A DNA stretch of 64,000 bases, from contig CAJZBQ010000015.1 of NCBI GenBank assembly GCA_914767885.1, positions 806,001 to 870,000 of the forward strand, written 5' to 3'. This document shows, piece by piece, positions 1-11,919 of the stretch (position 1 is its first letter; each line of letters opens with the position of its first letter). The DNA is from Blepharisma stoltei (Eukaryota > Ciliophora > Heterotrichea > Heterotrichida > Blepharismidae). The notes below the pieces were generated by a model. That model ran no database searches, was not told where the DNA came from, and saw only the letters and a list, made by a program, of their open reading frames with translations. The translations under genes were made by a program, and so were the position numbers.

Positions 1-560
1 TTTAGAAATTGCGAAAAAAATTGAAGAAGAAGCAGAATATTTTCGACCATCAATGGATATAATTTCACCTATACCGTTTACTCGAAGTTAGACTGCTCTT
101 GAGTTATATCTTTCCTGCAACTTGAAGTCAGAAAAAATCATTAATTTATGAATTAAATTATTATAGAGAAGCTTCAGCAAATTTGAAAAAGATATTTGTT
201 TAGCACTAAGCCCTTGCTCACTAATCTGACTCCACAGCCAAAGCTTGTGTTGATATCCGGGCACATGCATTATGTCAGCAAGGTTGCCTTTTTGGAAAAA
301 ATTCCAAAATCGAATTTTCTTATCAGGCTATTGCCCAGATGAAATTTATAGCCCAGGACCCAAGTTCCGATATCGTGCTGGATAATTTTCTGATTGGAAA
401 ACAGAGGCTTCTAACTTACTGGGATATTTTTCCATCTTCCAAGTTCCATCTTCCTCAGAGTAATACCTTGCGTTGGATATGAGCCTGCGGTCGAGGAAAA
501 ACGACACTGCACTTCACCAGACAAAGTAAAACCCGCGCCAGAGGATAGAAAATCTGAGCC
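1..560 (+). pseudogene. 5' remnant of B-box/RING paralogue 1 with foreign insert
   Basis: The first ~50 bases match the inside of the paralogue at 1947 (the KKIEEEAEYF segment, 2416-2450), so the window opens inside a fourth family copy. From about 60 to 545 the homology is replaced by unrelated sequence and resumes at the KSEPSS segment near 550. The insert is richer in G+C than its flanks. One plus-strand frame through ~290-500 is open if TGA is Trp and looks protein-like (it contains FSYQAIAQMKFIAQ), so it may be a captured gene fragment. No TA-TA excision restoring this copy was identified. What the insert is remains open. Confidence 0.4.
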
Positions 561-561
561 T

Positions 562-1839
562 AGTTCTCAAACTAAGGACAATATTTATAAGCAGTTAATT
601 TCCCATATGTCTGCAATCATTTTTACGAATATTCCAAATTACTATGACGAGGTTTTATTAAAATTACTTAACGACGGCGCTGCATTTGACTCCTCATTAG
701 ACATTAATGATTATGCCAGGCTAAAAGCTAATTTAAATAGACTAAAAAAACCTGAGCCAGCAAAAGGGGGCAGTAAAAAATGCGGCCATCAACTGCTGCT
801 CTGTAAGCCTTCGTGTGGGTACGACCATTGTGCTCATTGCTTAAAAGTAATAATAGACCATGCCAAAGTGAAAAATACAATAGCTAATTGCGAGCATGGA
901 CAAAAAATAAGTCCATGAGAAGTGAAAGGCTTAGAAAGCCTTTTAAGGACTGAACAAGTTGGAGGAGACAATACAGGAATTCCGAAAGGAGAAAAAATGT
1001 ATCCTTGCAGTCTGGCTCCTTCACAAATGAAGCCTCCACAAGGTAATTATTCAAACAATTTTTCTCCACAAATGAATCAAGCACCTCCTAAATTAAGCGC
1101 AATGCAACAGAAGCCTCCAGCTTATCAAGGCCCAAGTATACTATCAGGCCCAAGCATGCAGCCAGGCTCAAGTATGCAGCCAAGACCAAGTATGCAATCA
1201 AGCTCAAGTATGCAGCTAAGATCAATCATGCAACCAAGCTCAATTATGCAATCAGGCCAAAGTATTCAACCAGGCCAAAATATGCAAACGGGCCAAAATA
1301 TGCAACGTGGCCAAAATATGCAACCAAACTCAAATATGCAACCAAACCAAAATATTCAACCGGGCCCAAATATGCAACCAAACCCAAGTATGCAACCAGG
1401 CCCTCAAATACAGTATGTGAATTGAAATATTTCACCAAATTATTCTCAGTCTGGAACGTATAATCCTACTAATCAATCCCAATTTCCCACAAATTCAGTA
1501 CCACAGAACAGAAACTCTGCCTTTTTTATGAATCCGCCACAGTTACAGCTACCCCAAAACCAGCAATGAACTCCTTCTTATTCAGTTCCATTCCTCACAG
1601 GCCAAGGATATACAGGAAATCCTCAAGGTGGAGTGCTAAATGCCCCAAATTCAGGAATTCAGTGCTACCAATGTGAGCAAATTATGTCTTTTGATGATTT
1701 TTCTATTGATTGCCCTAGCCATACAACTTGCAATATTTGCAGGGTCCAGGATGTAACCAAATGTATTAATTGTGAGAGAGGCTATTCTGATAATGAATCT
1801 GAACTCTTAGTGCAATTCGTGCTTTACTTTAATAATTAA
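562..1839 (+). CDS. RING-like zinc-finger protein, MQP-repeat rich (paralogue 1, 5' incomplete)
   Basis: A continuous frame with TGA read as Trp at 916-918, 1423-1425 and near 1567, ending at TAA 1837-1839. Two Cys/His clusters are visible. The middle one begins CGHQLLLC and ends in CEHGQK. The C-terminal one reads CYQCEQ...CPSHTTCNICR...CINC, a RING-like C-x2-C/C-x-H-x2-C-x2-C pattern. Between them lies a Met/Gln/Pro tandem repeat. RING-type proteins are often E3 ubiquitin ligases; that role is inference. The N-terminal B-box of its paralogues is not in the window or was lost. The first in-frame ATG is at 607, but homology to the copy at 1947 runs upstream of it, so the true start is unknown. 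Confidence 0.6.
1132..1410 (+). repeat. 18-bp coding minisatellite (GPSMQP-type hexapeptides)
   Basis: About 15 imperfect in-frame copies of an 18-base unit encode x-P-x-x-M-Q hexapeptides (PGSSMQ, PGQNMQ, PNSNMQ and similar). The paralogue at 1947 lacks the array, so it expanded or was lost after duplication. Confidence 0.85.
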
Positions 1840-1946
1840 GTTTTGATATTAAGTTTCCTTTATATATTATTAATTTTTTGAAAATAATTTTTGATTCTAT
1901 ATAATTATCTAAATTAAATGAATGATTGAGAAATGATATAATTTAA

Positions 1947-3390
1947 ATGGAAGAGCCTTTTTGCACCTTCGCTGCTTGCAAAAACCCAGCAAAATACATT
2001 TGTGACTGCAATTCGGCACAATTTTGTAAAATCCATCTACCTGAGCATAAAAAATTATCTAGCCAGCCTCACTCAATCGAGCCTTTATTTTATACACCAA
2101 ATCCAGAAACAAAGGCTATTCTTATTAAAGAAATAACAAAGGCTGGAACTAAATTAAACGAAAATAAAGCAAAACTTTTTGAATCTGTTTCTCATATGAT
2201 CTCTAATTTAGAAAATTTAGTAAAAAGAGTTGTGATTAGCACAGAATGGAATTTTAATAACAGCTTGACGGCAATTAAACAAGCTAAGAAAGTTTCTAGA
2301 TTAGAAAAAAGCCCGATTTTAAATTTATTAACATTAGAATCAAAAGAAGCTATAGGAAATCTCAGACAAATATTGGAGCCAGAGCTTGAGCTTAAACTAA
2401 CCCAAATTTTTGAAATTGGAAAAAAAATTGAAGAAGAAGCAGAATATTTTAGAAAAATTCAAGATTCTCTAAAGGTGTCATCAAATAAAATAAAAAAACC
2501 CTCAATAGTCAATCTTCCATCAATACATATAATTTCACTTAAAAAACCTGAGCCTAGTTCTCCAACAAAGGACAATATTTATAAACAGTTAATTTCCCAT
2601 ATGTCTACAGTCATTTTTACGAATATTTGAAATTACTATGACAAGATTTTATTAAAATTACTTAACGACGGTGCTGCATTTGACTCCTCATTAGACAATA
2701 ATGATTATGCCAGGCTAAAAGCCAATTTAAATCGACTAAAACCACCTGAGCCAGCACAAGTGAGCAGGCAAAAATGCGGCCATCCACTGCTGCTTTATAT
2801 GCTTTTGTGTGGGTACGACCATTGTGCTTATTGCTTAAAAGAAGTACTCGACCAAGCCAAAGCGAAAAATACAATAGCCACTTGTAAGCATGGGCAAAAA
2901 ATAAGCTCAAGAGCTGAGAAAAATTTAGAAAACCTTTTAAGGGCTGGACAAGTTGGAGGGGACAGCTCAGGAATTCCGAAAGGAGAAAATATGCAGCCTG
3001 AAAGCCAGTTTCCTTCACAAATGAAGCCTTCACCAGGCAATTTTCCTCCACAAATGAATCAAGCTCCTCCTAAATTAAGCGCAATGCAGCTGAAGCCTCC
3101 AATTTATAACCAATCTGTTGATTCACATATTGACGAAGAAACTCCATCTCTCGTAGGCAAAGGAAATACTGGAAATCCTCAAGGTGGAGTGCGAAATGCC
3201 CCAAAGCCAGGAATTGAGTGTTACCAATGTGAGAAAATTAGGTTTCCTGATGATTTTTCTATTGATTGCCCTAATCATAAGACTTGTAATATTTCAGGGT
3301 CCAGGATGTAACCCAATTTATTGATTGTGAGAGAGGCTATTCTGATAATGACACTGCAATTCTTAATGCTATTTGTGATTCACTTAAATA
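1947..3390 (+). pseudogene. B-box/coiled-coil/RING-like protein, paralogue 2, frameshifted at the 3' end
   Basis: The protein starts MEEPFCTFAACKNPAKYICD, a B-box-like zinc finger (C-x4-C-x7-C-x-C-x5-C-x2-H). A coiled-coil segment follows (roughly residues 60-180), then a Cys/His cluster (CGHPLLLY...CKHGQK) and a C-terminal RING-like segment. TGA at 2628-2630 is read through as Trp. Near 3295 one base is missing relative to paralogue 1 (ATTTCAGGG against ATTTGCAGGG), so the frame stops early at TAA 3309-3311 and the last RING cysteines are lost. Downstream the sequence still resembles the family in another frame to ~3390 (CERGYSDN). The copy is therefore recently broken, or the window carries an indel error. 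Confidence 0.6.
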
Positions 3391-3491
3391 ATTAGGCGTG
3401 ATATTAAGTAGCCTTTATATATTATAGAAATCTTGAGATAATTAATGATTCTATATGTTTAAATGAGCGTTTTATAAAAGGTATAATTTAA

Positions 3492-3897
3492 ATGGAAGAG
3501 ATTTTTTGCTTTTTTGCACCTTCGCTGCTTGGAAAAACCGGCAAAATATATTTGTGACTGCAATTTAACCCGATTTTGTAAAATTCATATACCTGAGCAT
3601 AACAACTGTATAGTTAGCCTCACTCAATCGAGCCTTTATTTTATACACCAAATCCAGAAACAAAGACTATTCTTATTTAAAAAATTAAATAAAGCAAAGC
3701 TTTTTGAGTATGTGTCCAATATGATTTCTAATTTAGAAAATTTAGTCAAAAGAGTTGTAATTAGCACAGAATTGAATCTTAATAAATGCTTGACAACAAT
3801 TAAACAATCTATAACTAAGAGCAACTCTTGGCTTGCATTTTGTAATAGATTTTTTTTTAAGTTTCATTATATAAAAATGCAAATTTGTAAATATTGA
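3492..3897 (+). pseudogene. Degenerate B-box/RING family copy 3
   Basis: It starts like the neighbouring copies (ATGGAAGAG...) but has a small insertion right after the start and in-frame stops in the B-box (Y-L-stop-L). The family frame can be followed in pieces through the NLENLVKRVV and LTTIKQS segments. Homology ends near 3840, with no RING region. Clearly a truncated, non-functional duplicate between copies 2 and 4. Confidence 0.7.
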
Positions 3898-4013
3898 AAT
3901 TACTGTAAGGTAAGTCTAAATGTTAGAAATTTTTGGGATGCTCTCCTAACTTAAATGCTGGGACTCGACCTTAAGTCTTCATTAATTTATAGCTTTTTAA
4001 TTCTACAAATATC

Positions 4014-4958
4014 ATGGATCAATATTTATGTACTTTCTCATCCTGCAAAAACAGGGCTAAGTATAGCTGCGACTGCAACTCAGCTCCATTTTGCAAGAAT
4101 CATGTATCAGAGCATAAGAAATTACCCAAAAAGCCTCATTCGATTGAGCCACTATTTACCTTGCCAAACCCAGAAACAAAGAATACTCTTCTTATAGAAA
4201 CTAATTATGTTCTTGAACAGTTAAGAAATAACAACAAAAAGCTCATTGAGTATGTTTCACGAATATTTGCAGCTTTCGAAAATATACTAGAAAAAAGCAT
4301 TATAGACGCAGAGCACAATATCAATAAAATTTTAACAAATATCACGAATACCACAAAGCTGTGTAAGTTAGAAAAAGATCGTTATTTACAATGCTTAAAT
4401 TTAGACCCTCTTGATGCTTTGGATATCTTTAGATGATTTATAGAGCATGATCTCGAAGTGAGAGCATCTGAAATTAAAAATGCAATGGAAGAAATTATGG
4501 CAATCGCAGAAGAGTTAAGTAATTACCTATGTGAAAATATTAATACATTTTGGGATTCAAGTAGACAAACTTTGCTATCTAAAGATAAAAAAACACTTTT
4601 AAGTGAAGGTAAACAATCGAAAGAAGAATTTTCAGGTTATTCAAAGCCTAGCCAAAAAAGTCAGGATCCGTCTTTGAGTAATATAATTGATGAGGCAATT
4701 AACCTTATAGAATTAGAAGAGCAATCTGGAAAATTGCCAGAAAAACTTCAAAACAAGCCACAAATTCCAGGAACTCTTAGCAAAGTAGCTCAATGTTGAG
4801 TCTGCTCACAATGAAAGGCTTCCGATGAATATACTATTAAATGCCAAGGACATGATGTTTGTAATAGATGCAGAATTAAAAACCTAGAATATTGTTTAAT
4901 TTGCAAAATATTTTATTCAGACCATGAGAATATAATAAAATATGGGCATAGCCCTTAG
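4014..4958 (+). CDS. B-box / coiled-coil / RING-like protein, paralogue 4
   Basis: An intact 314-aa frame from ATG 4014 to TAG 4956-4958, with TGA-Trp at 4434-4436, 4797-4799 and 4812-4814. Residues 1-40 form a B-box-like finger (CTFSSCKNRAKYSCDC...CKNHVSEHKK). Residues ~60-200 are helical, coiled-coil-like. The C-terminus holds CWVCSQW...CQGHDVCNRC...CLIC, a RING-like cross-brace pattern. In animal TRIM proteins the RING precedes the B-box; here the order is reversed. The most diverged and only clearly intact member of the tandem family at 1-4958. An E3 ligase or scaffold role is inference. Confidence 0.7.
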
Positions 4959-5488
4959 TTATTCGAATTTCGAGCAAGGTTGTAGATTCAGAAGTGCTAT
5001 AGGATTAAAAAAATTGTTAATTGTTGAGAAAATTTTAGTGATGTTTTTATCTACAATGAATTGTGAAATAAGAGGTTAGTAAGAATAATTTTATATTATC
5101 ATATGAAAATATTGCTATCTAAATTAAGAGTCAAAGCTATCATTATAAGTAAGCCAAATTCTATTTAAAACATTAGATTACTGAAGAGAAACTTAAAGCT
5201 CTGGATTGCAGTTAAATGTAGACTAAATTTTCTTCTTTGAAAAATTATATAGAAATATAAAATAAATATAAACGATGCTTATTCAGTCTTTATCACAGAT
5301 AATTAATCTTCTGAAAATTTACTTCAATAAAATATAATTTATACAGATAGTAATTTTAATAGCATAATCACTAACAGAAAGATTAAATTAAATTTAATCA
5401 ATATCAGTTAAACTTCCTAAATATATCTAATCAAATTTGTATAAATAATACTAATTACAAATTAATCACTTTCTAATTTAAGAGATAA
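4959..5488. other. AT-rich intergenic stretch
   Basis: No open frame with conserved features and no long inverted repeat was seen; likely promoter and spacer between the RING-family cluster and the next gene. Confidence 0.5.
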
Positions 5489-8400
5489 ATGGAAGAACTA
5501 AAGGAAAATATAACTGAGTATTTTATTTCCTTTATCCTCAGCAAAGTCCCTGAAGAAAGCGATTTCACAAAAGACCAAAGAAAACAGTTCGCTAGAAAAA
5601 TAATCCACGAGAAACCCTCACAAAAAATAATCCTTGACGCTCTTCTTAAGATGTACCCAATTGTAACAAATCATATCATACAAGAAAAAAGAAAACAAAC
5701 TGCTGAAAACAGTCCAGATAGCAGCAATTATAAGCCAGACTCCGTATTTATCACCAAAGGAATGCCTCCTACCCAGTATGAAAGTTTTATCAATAACTAC
5801 ACACAAATTCAGCACCAAGTAAAAAATCTCGCAGAAATGCTCGACAAAGACGCACAAATAAATTCAATAATTTCGGATACTCCAGAAATATTTTAAAAAA
5901 ATAACTAAAAAAGCTTAATTTTACTGAAAAAGCTATTTAAGAGAGTCGCCATAATTTCTGACAAAGAAATCAAAGAAAAAATTGACGCTACAGTCGTCAA
6001 ACGTTTTCAGAGCGAAAAACTTGTCGGACTTTTAACCGAAATGGGAGGCTACGAGCCAGAATTTTTCCTAGATATTCGCGATATAAGCCACGATACGTGG
6101 AATAAACATGTAGAAGTAGAAAGGCTGCTTAAAGAAGAAATGATGATCTATGAAAGAAAATATAATCAAATGGACTCGAAATATTTCTATAAGCTTATGT
6201 GAATGAAAGAAAGAGCAGGGCTGAAAATTCAAAAATTAGAAAAATATATCGAAAATACCTGAACGAAAAATAGAGAAGAAGTGGACAGGATAAAAATGAC
6301 GCTCCAAGACGAGTATTCGATACAATACGAAAATTACATAAAAGAAGAAGCATTATTGGCAAATGCTGAAAAAGAAGAACCCATCACCGATTTCCCATCA
6401 GCTTTAAAGAAAATTAAGCAGTTGCTAGCTGCAAGGAAAATTTTGGAAAAAAAATTGGTGCAGGCTGATAAAATTATTAAAGGACTAGATAATAAGATAA
6501 GGATTGTGATGGAAAAAAATCGAGATCTTAATGAGAAGTTCACCGGAATGAGGTTTAATAATGAAAAATTAATTGAGTCATTTTTATGGCTCGTTGACAA
6601 GTCAAGACTATTAGACCTGCATAGAGAAAAATCTAGGGAATTAGTTGCCACTGCAAAATTTGAAAAATTAGCATCAAAATTAACAAAAGGAAAATTCCCT
6701 GAAAGCACGACCCAAGAAATTATTTTAAAAAAATTTTATGACATAAAAGAATCTTTGACGATAGTCTCATTGACTACTACTGACGCTATGACAAAACAGA
6801 GGGTTGGAAAACTGCTAGGAGAATTAAATGTTGATGAAATTTTACAAGACTCTGAAAAGAAAAGCTATGATGCCGCTATGGCCCAGCTGCAACTAATTCA
6901 GGCTGCAAACGAAAAGAAAAACAAAAAAATCACAAAGAAAAATACTATGAAAAAGAACGTTGAAAACAAAACACCAAGAATCGACGCAAAAGAATCTAAA
7001 ACAGATATTAAAGAATCAAAATCTGACTTAAAGCAGCCGCTTAAATTAGACTCTCCGTCTTCAAAATCTGACATAAAGCCGCTAAAGACACCTAAATCCA
7101 CCACTTCAGTAGCTTCTGAAATGAAAAATTCAAAAAGCAATAAATCTTCCCCAAAAATATCAGCGAAAAAAATAGAAACTGAAGAAGAAGGGTCAGAAAA
7201 AAGCTTAGACAGAGACGAAGATTCATTGTCCCTTGAATACTCCTCACTTGACCTCAAAAACGTGCTTGAAAATATAGACGAAGAAGCTAAAAATGAATCA
7301 TTGGATTTTGATTATGCACAAATATTAAGCCAAATCGAAAATTATAATAGAAATGAGACTCCAGAGCAGGAAGAAATAAAGGAAGAAATAAAAGAAGTAG
7401 TAAACGAAGTAATTGTATACTATTTTCTATAATTAATTATACTCTATAATAAAGTATCCTAATTCATTATTTTGAAATATACCAGAAGTTATCAATGAAA
7501 AACCAATAGAAAACCAAGATTACGCTCAAGCCAAAAAAAATTATAAAGCAAGTTTCCACGGCATGAGCCACCGAAGCTCCCAAAGAGACAGTGAAGTAAA
7601 CACAGACCCAATCGGCTCTGAGTTCTCAATAGACCAAATTCCTCAAGAAACCCTCCAAACCCAAATATCAGACAACAAAAATTTTACTCCTCGAGAGCTC
7701 GATAACAAGCCTTCAGAGTTCACCAATATTCTAAATTTCACTGACGGCCAAAACTGCTCAGAAGGAGCTATGGACGATCCTTCCTGCTCTTCCTGTTCTG
7801 AAGAAAGCGAAACTGAGGACTATACAAGTACAGCTCCTGCCTCAATTGACACAAGATCCAGGATGCTAGAATCTTCCTCACAGCTCTTAGTACCCCAACA
7901 GCCCCCAAGGCTAAAAACTCCTGACGAAGTTAGAAGCTTCAAAGACATGCTTTTCAGCCTCCTCTTAAACAATGCAAAATTAGGCCAAAAATACACCTAT
8001 TCTATCCCTTTACGAGAATTATTGCTTCTTGAAATAGATAATGGCGTTAAGGTACAAACTTTAATTGTAAGGCTTTTAAAGAGCTATTTTGAGAAAAGAG
8101 AGACAAGTTTTACACAAACTGACGTGGAGTCTCAGCTAAATGATTTTTCTAATGCCTATAGCAAAATTATAAAATCTCTGCTGAAAAAATCTAAGCCAGA
8201 AAAAGTTATAGGAGTTTACTATAATAATGGTTTATAAATAGTAGGAAAATATAAAGGAATTATAAGAAAAAAAGCTATATAAAACACAGAGAAATGAAGA
8301 CTCTGCAGATTTTGATAAAGAATTCTGTGTGGAGAGCTTAAAGAAATATAAATCTATAAATAAAGAAGAAGGTTTTGATGAAGAATATTATAAGTGAGTT

Positions 8401-9216
8401 AAGGAGGCTACAAGTAAAACTACTGATGCAGCGAAAAACTATGAAATAGAGTATCAGATTGAAGCCCAAAAACAAGGACTTAAAACTATTGATAATGAAT
8501 CAGGGAAAAAACTATGGGAAGGTGTCATTAAAAGAAGGCTCGAAAATGGCGAAAATGATGAAATTTCAATCTACTTAAGGGGACTACTAGGCACTGACAT
8601 GTATGAGCCTCAGAAAAATGCTGTTATCGGGATGTTTGAGTCTAAAAGCATATATGAGCTCGCCAACACCATCCAAAAATTCCCATTAAGAACAATAAAA
8701 CATAAGCACCATTTAGTAATGAACAGATGAAAAACCTTCATGCATGCTTGGCTTAGAAACCATGCTGCCAGGCTTGGCTGGAATATGGATATTGGGCCTG
8801 ACAATCTTCTAGACATATGATACTCAATGGCGATTAATGTCAAGTATGTGTATATTGGCAAAAAAGACAGCTCAAAAAAGTTCCTTGAACCATTAAACAA
8901 TAAGGTAAACGCTGATACTCAGCACCCTGGGTTTGATTTTTCCACAAAATGGGCTGTCCATTCTTTGTCTCCGATACCAAAGCTGCAGAACAGGCTAGTT
9001 GCGACCCAAAAATCCAGAATCAAAGTATTAAGCAAAACTCCTCAGCCTGATAGCAAAATGAACAGAATTGTCAAGCGAAAATTCGCGCCATTTCAGCCGG
9101 GGGTTGATATGTCGCAACTTACACTGTCTCATGATAGAACTCCAGGAGATTTGGATACTTCTAAACTCAAGCAGAAAATATTTATAAGGAACCGTATAAA
9201 ATTGCCTTATTTATAA
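5489..9216 (+). CDS. Large coiled-coil protein (1186 aa after removing three IESs)
   Basis: Four blocks, 5489-5890, 5936-7417, 7482-8221 and 8280-9216, join into one frame when three short TA-bounded segments are removed (45, 64 and 58 bp); the total is 3561 nt. Each block alone ends in premature stops. TGA is read as Trp at several places (for example 6199-6201, 8395-8397, 8728-8730). The N-terminal 130 residues are helical. A long coiled coil spans roughly residues 140-450. A charged Lys/Ser/Glu-rich linker (KESKTDIKESKSD) follows, then an acidic Ser/Thr-rich region, and the C-terminal ~300 residues look globular (ELANTIQKFPLRTIKHKHH, WKTFMHAWLRNHAARLGWN). I do not recognise a family; cytoskeletal or ciliary function is only a guess. 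It converges with the sirtuin gene 61 bp downstream. Confidence 0.7.
5889..5935. other. Short IES, 45 bp, TA-bounded
   Basis: The reading frame stops at TAA inside this segment. Joining TA 5889-5890 to TA 5934-5935 gives PEIFKRVAIISD without a stop. Both borders share TATTT. No GT...AG, and longer than the 15-16 nt introns, so an IES rather than an intron. Confidence 0.65.
7416..7481. other. Short IES, 64 bp, TA-bounded
   Basis: The frame hits TAA at 7430-7432. Excision from TA 7416-7417 to TA 7480-7481 yields VIVPEVINEKPIEN and fuses to the frame downstream. The ends are weakly inverted (TATACTATTTTC / GAAATATA). Confidence 0.7.
8220..8279. other. Short IES, 58 bp, TA-bounded
   Basis: Excision from TA 8220-8221 to TA 8278-8279 (borders TATA/TATAT, exact TA ambiguous) removes TAA stops and gives VYYKTQRNED, continuing into the C-terminal domain. 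Confidence 0.65.
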
Positions 9217-9277
9217 TGATATATAAATTTTCATTTTTTAACGTTTTTTCTTATAAACTCCTCTGAATTAATAAAGC

Positions 9278-11919
9278 TTAATTTGTTTTCATTAGCGCTT
9301 CAAATTCTTCTTGCCACCCACACAGATTTACTAGCTCCCTAATAATTTCATCACAATCCCCTACAAATGCAACGTCTCTTTTATCATTAGGGTCTTTAAA
9401 TTTCAGCCCTTTCCAGACCTCAGAATCCCCGAGGTTTTTATTTATCACAACTCTAGGCACATTTTTACTCACCATTTCTGCTAAGCTTGCAAATGGGAAA
9501 ACTACCAGAGAAGTCCCAATTACAATCAGAAGATCTGCCTCTTCCATCATAAAAGCACAGGATTGAAATCTTGCGGGAAGTGGCTCTCCAAAAAATACTA
9601 CATCAGGCTTGGCTGGTTTTCCGCATTTATCACAATAGGCTACAGTTGATTCTTTTATGTGGGTTTTAAGGTCGTTAATATCATATTCCTTTTTGCAGCC
9701 AATACAGTGAGCACTGTCAAAATGGCCGTGGGCTTGTAAGAGTTTTAATGGGGAAAGTCCAGCATCTTTTTCAAGTCCGTCGATATTTTGTGTGTAGCAC
9801 ATCATTAGCTGATTTTTGTCTTCTAGAAGCTTTAAGAAATAGTGGGTTGGAGTAGGTTTAAGGTTTTCAGGGATTAGGTCGCCAGATAGAGAATAAAAGA
9901 GTTCTGGCTGTTCTCGGAAGTACTGGATGTGGAAAACTGCTTCGGGGTAGGGCAAACCGAGTTTTTCAACTTTACTGTAAAAACCACCTGGGGAACGGAA
10001 ATCAGGGATTCCTGCGTTTACACTGATGCCTGCCCCTGCCATAATAGCAATTTTTTTGAAAACACCTGCACGTAATTTTTCTGCGAATTCTTCAAGTGTT
10101 TTTCTGTTAAAATCTTTTGTGACTTCTGCAATTTTTAGCTCTTCTAAGCCTTTTTCAAGCTTTTCGACTTCATTTTTTGTTTCTTCTTGCTGCTTTTCTT
10201 CTTTTGATTCTTCTTGCTTCTTTTCTTCTTTTGCTTCTTCTTTTTTGGCCTCTTCATCTTCTTCTTCTTCTTCCTCTTCTTCTTTTACATTTTCTTGAAT
10301 AGCTCCTGAGTGTGAGTAAAATTTTTTTGTCTGAAAAGCCTTTAAAATTTCTTTTAATTCTGGGCTTGAAATATAAGAATCACATTTATAACACCAAAAG
10401 GAAAGATCTGAAAAACTTACAACTTTCGTAATGAGCAATTATATAATTGTAAAAACCTTATTTTTTAAAAAAAATGATCCCTCAGCGAGCGAAAAAGGGT
10501 TTTTGATATATAATTTTTATTAAATATTCACAATTTTTTCTAAAACATTATAGCTAGTGAACCTTTATGGATCGACCTCATTGAAAATGTAACTAGACCT
10601 CTCACTACTTAGAGAATAATTCAGAAAAATAAAAATGCCCTAGCTTTAAACTAGTTCAATATAATTTTTATATATAATTGCGTTTTTGATAATTTTGAAA
10701 AGATTTCGAATAATTTGCATGAGGCTCGGTAAATCAAGGCCAAGACGTAATTTACAATTTAAAAAGCTTTTCTCTCTTTATGCTTGAAAAGTGGCAATTT
10801 CACAGCAAAATGGCTTGGCCCGAATTTGGGAATTAAAACAAACTTGACAAGTGTGAACCATTTTGATAATTAAACAAGCTAATTTTTAAAAGTGGGCTTT
10901 TAATAAAAATTAATTATTAATTTAAGAATTCTCTCAAAATAATAGCAATTCTGTATAGCTTTAATTTCCTCTTTTAGGATGAGCGCACATTTGATTTTTT
11001 TATTTTTCTGCTCGTTATATCGCCATCTGATTTTCCTAGCCATGATAAAAATTGAAATTCTTATTTTACCTTATGCGTTCTAACTGAAACTTCATATTTT
11101 AAGTAATAATAGCAATCATTTGTAGCTTTAATTTCCACTTTCTAAACAATTGAATATATTTTTTTTATTTTATTAGTTATATTGCCTTATGGTGTCCTAT
11201 CTTGAATTTCATTATTGTCAAAATGGTTTTCACTTGCCAATTTTTTTTACTAGTTATTTTTATTCCCATATTTGGGCCAAGTCATTTTGCCGCGAAATTG
11301 CCATTTTTTCAAACATGAAGAGAGGAGAGCCATTTTAATTAAAAAATAAGAGTTGGTTTTATTTTGCCAAGCTTTATGCTAATCATTAGAAATATTTTCA
11401 AAATTATAAAAAAAATTATATAAAACAATATTTAACTAGTTTAAAACTAGTCTGGATTATTTTCTAAATAGTGAGAGTTCTGGCCTAAGATATATAAAAG
11501 ATGTGAATTCCATTAGACCAGCTACATTTTCAATAAGGTCGGTCCATAAAGGGTTTATGAGCTAAAATTAAATTTTGAAATAAAAAAGTTACTTTAAAAA
11601 ATAATAGCCCATTTCTTAGCCGAATTTTTTTTTAATCTCTCAGAAGAGGATTTAGAGAAATCCCATGAGAGGTTTCAATTGCATGCATAAGCATATGCTC
11701 TTGAACATAACGAGAACACTTTACTTGTCCACATTTCAAGCATACCCAGTTTTCGCCGACATTTGAGCAGTCTGCACAAGGTGATTTTATGGTGACTTCT
11801 GAATAGAATGATATGTCTCGGTTAAAATTTTCGTCAGTTAGATGTGGGCAGTCATACTTGGGGTGGACTGCGAAAAATCCACCTAAGTCTTTGTTTTTCT
11901 CAGCTTCGGTCAGGCTCAT
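9278..11919 (-). CDS. ZnF-UBP domain fused to class I sirtuin (NAD-dependent deacylase)
   Basis: On the minus strand, 11919-11655 joins 10419-9278 after excision of a 1235-bp IES, giving 468 aa. The N-terminal ~110 residues are a UBP-type zinc finger (CADCSNVGENWVCLKCGQ, then HMLMHAIETSHG and LSFSDLSFWCYKC), which binds the free C-terminus of ubiquitin in known proteins. An acidic Glu/Lys linker follows. The C-terminal ~290 residues are a SIR2 core: GAGISVNAGIPDFRSP for NAD binding, TQNIDGLE, the catalytic His in QAHGHF, a zinc ribbon (CIGC...CDKC), KPDVVFFGEPLP and VIGTSLVVFP. All key motifs are present, so it should be catalytically active, SIRT1/2-like. A ubiquitin-sensing deacetylase is an inference from domain architecture. 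Confidence 0.88.
10418..11654. mobile_element. 1235-bp IES splitting the zinc finger; large imperfect palindrome inside
   Basis: Joining TA 11653-11654 to TA 10418-10419 (read on the minus strand) gives HGISLSFSDLSFWCYKC, a canonical ZnF-UBP core, so the boundaries are well supported. Inside, about 10548-11565 is a long imperfect inverted repeat. TTTATGGATCGACC near 10564 pairs with GGTCGGTCCATAAA near 11548. A segment around 10787-10835 (GTGGCAATTTCACAGCAAAA, GGCTTGGCCC) pairs with 11264-11313. The arms are roughly 500 bp and the centre lies near 11060. No transposase frame is seen. It looks like a foldback-type non-autonomous element domesticated or tolerated as an IES. Confidence 0.75.

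Noticed and set aside
1132-1410. Repeat array as CRISPR or satellite
   Set aside because: Units are coding, in frame, adjacent without spacers; a minisatellite in a protein gene.
6334-7257. Long Ser/Phe-rich antisense frames opposite the coiled-coil gene (also 10026, 14709, 41518, 41749, 51473)
   Set aside because: Shadows of Lys/Glu- or His-rich coding sequence on the other strand, with no conserved motifs.
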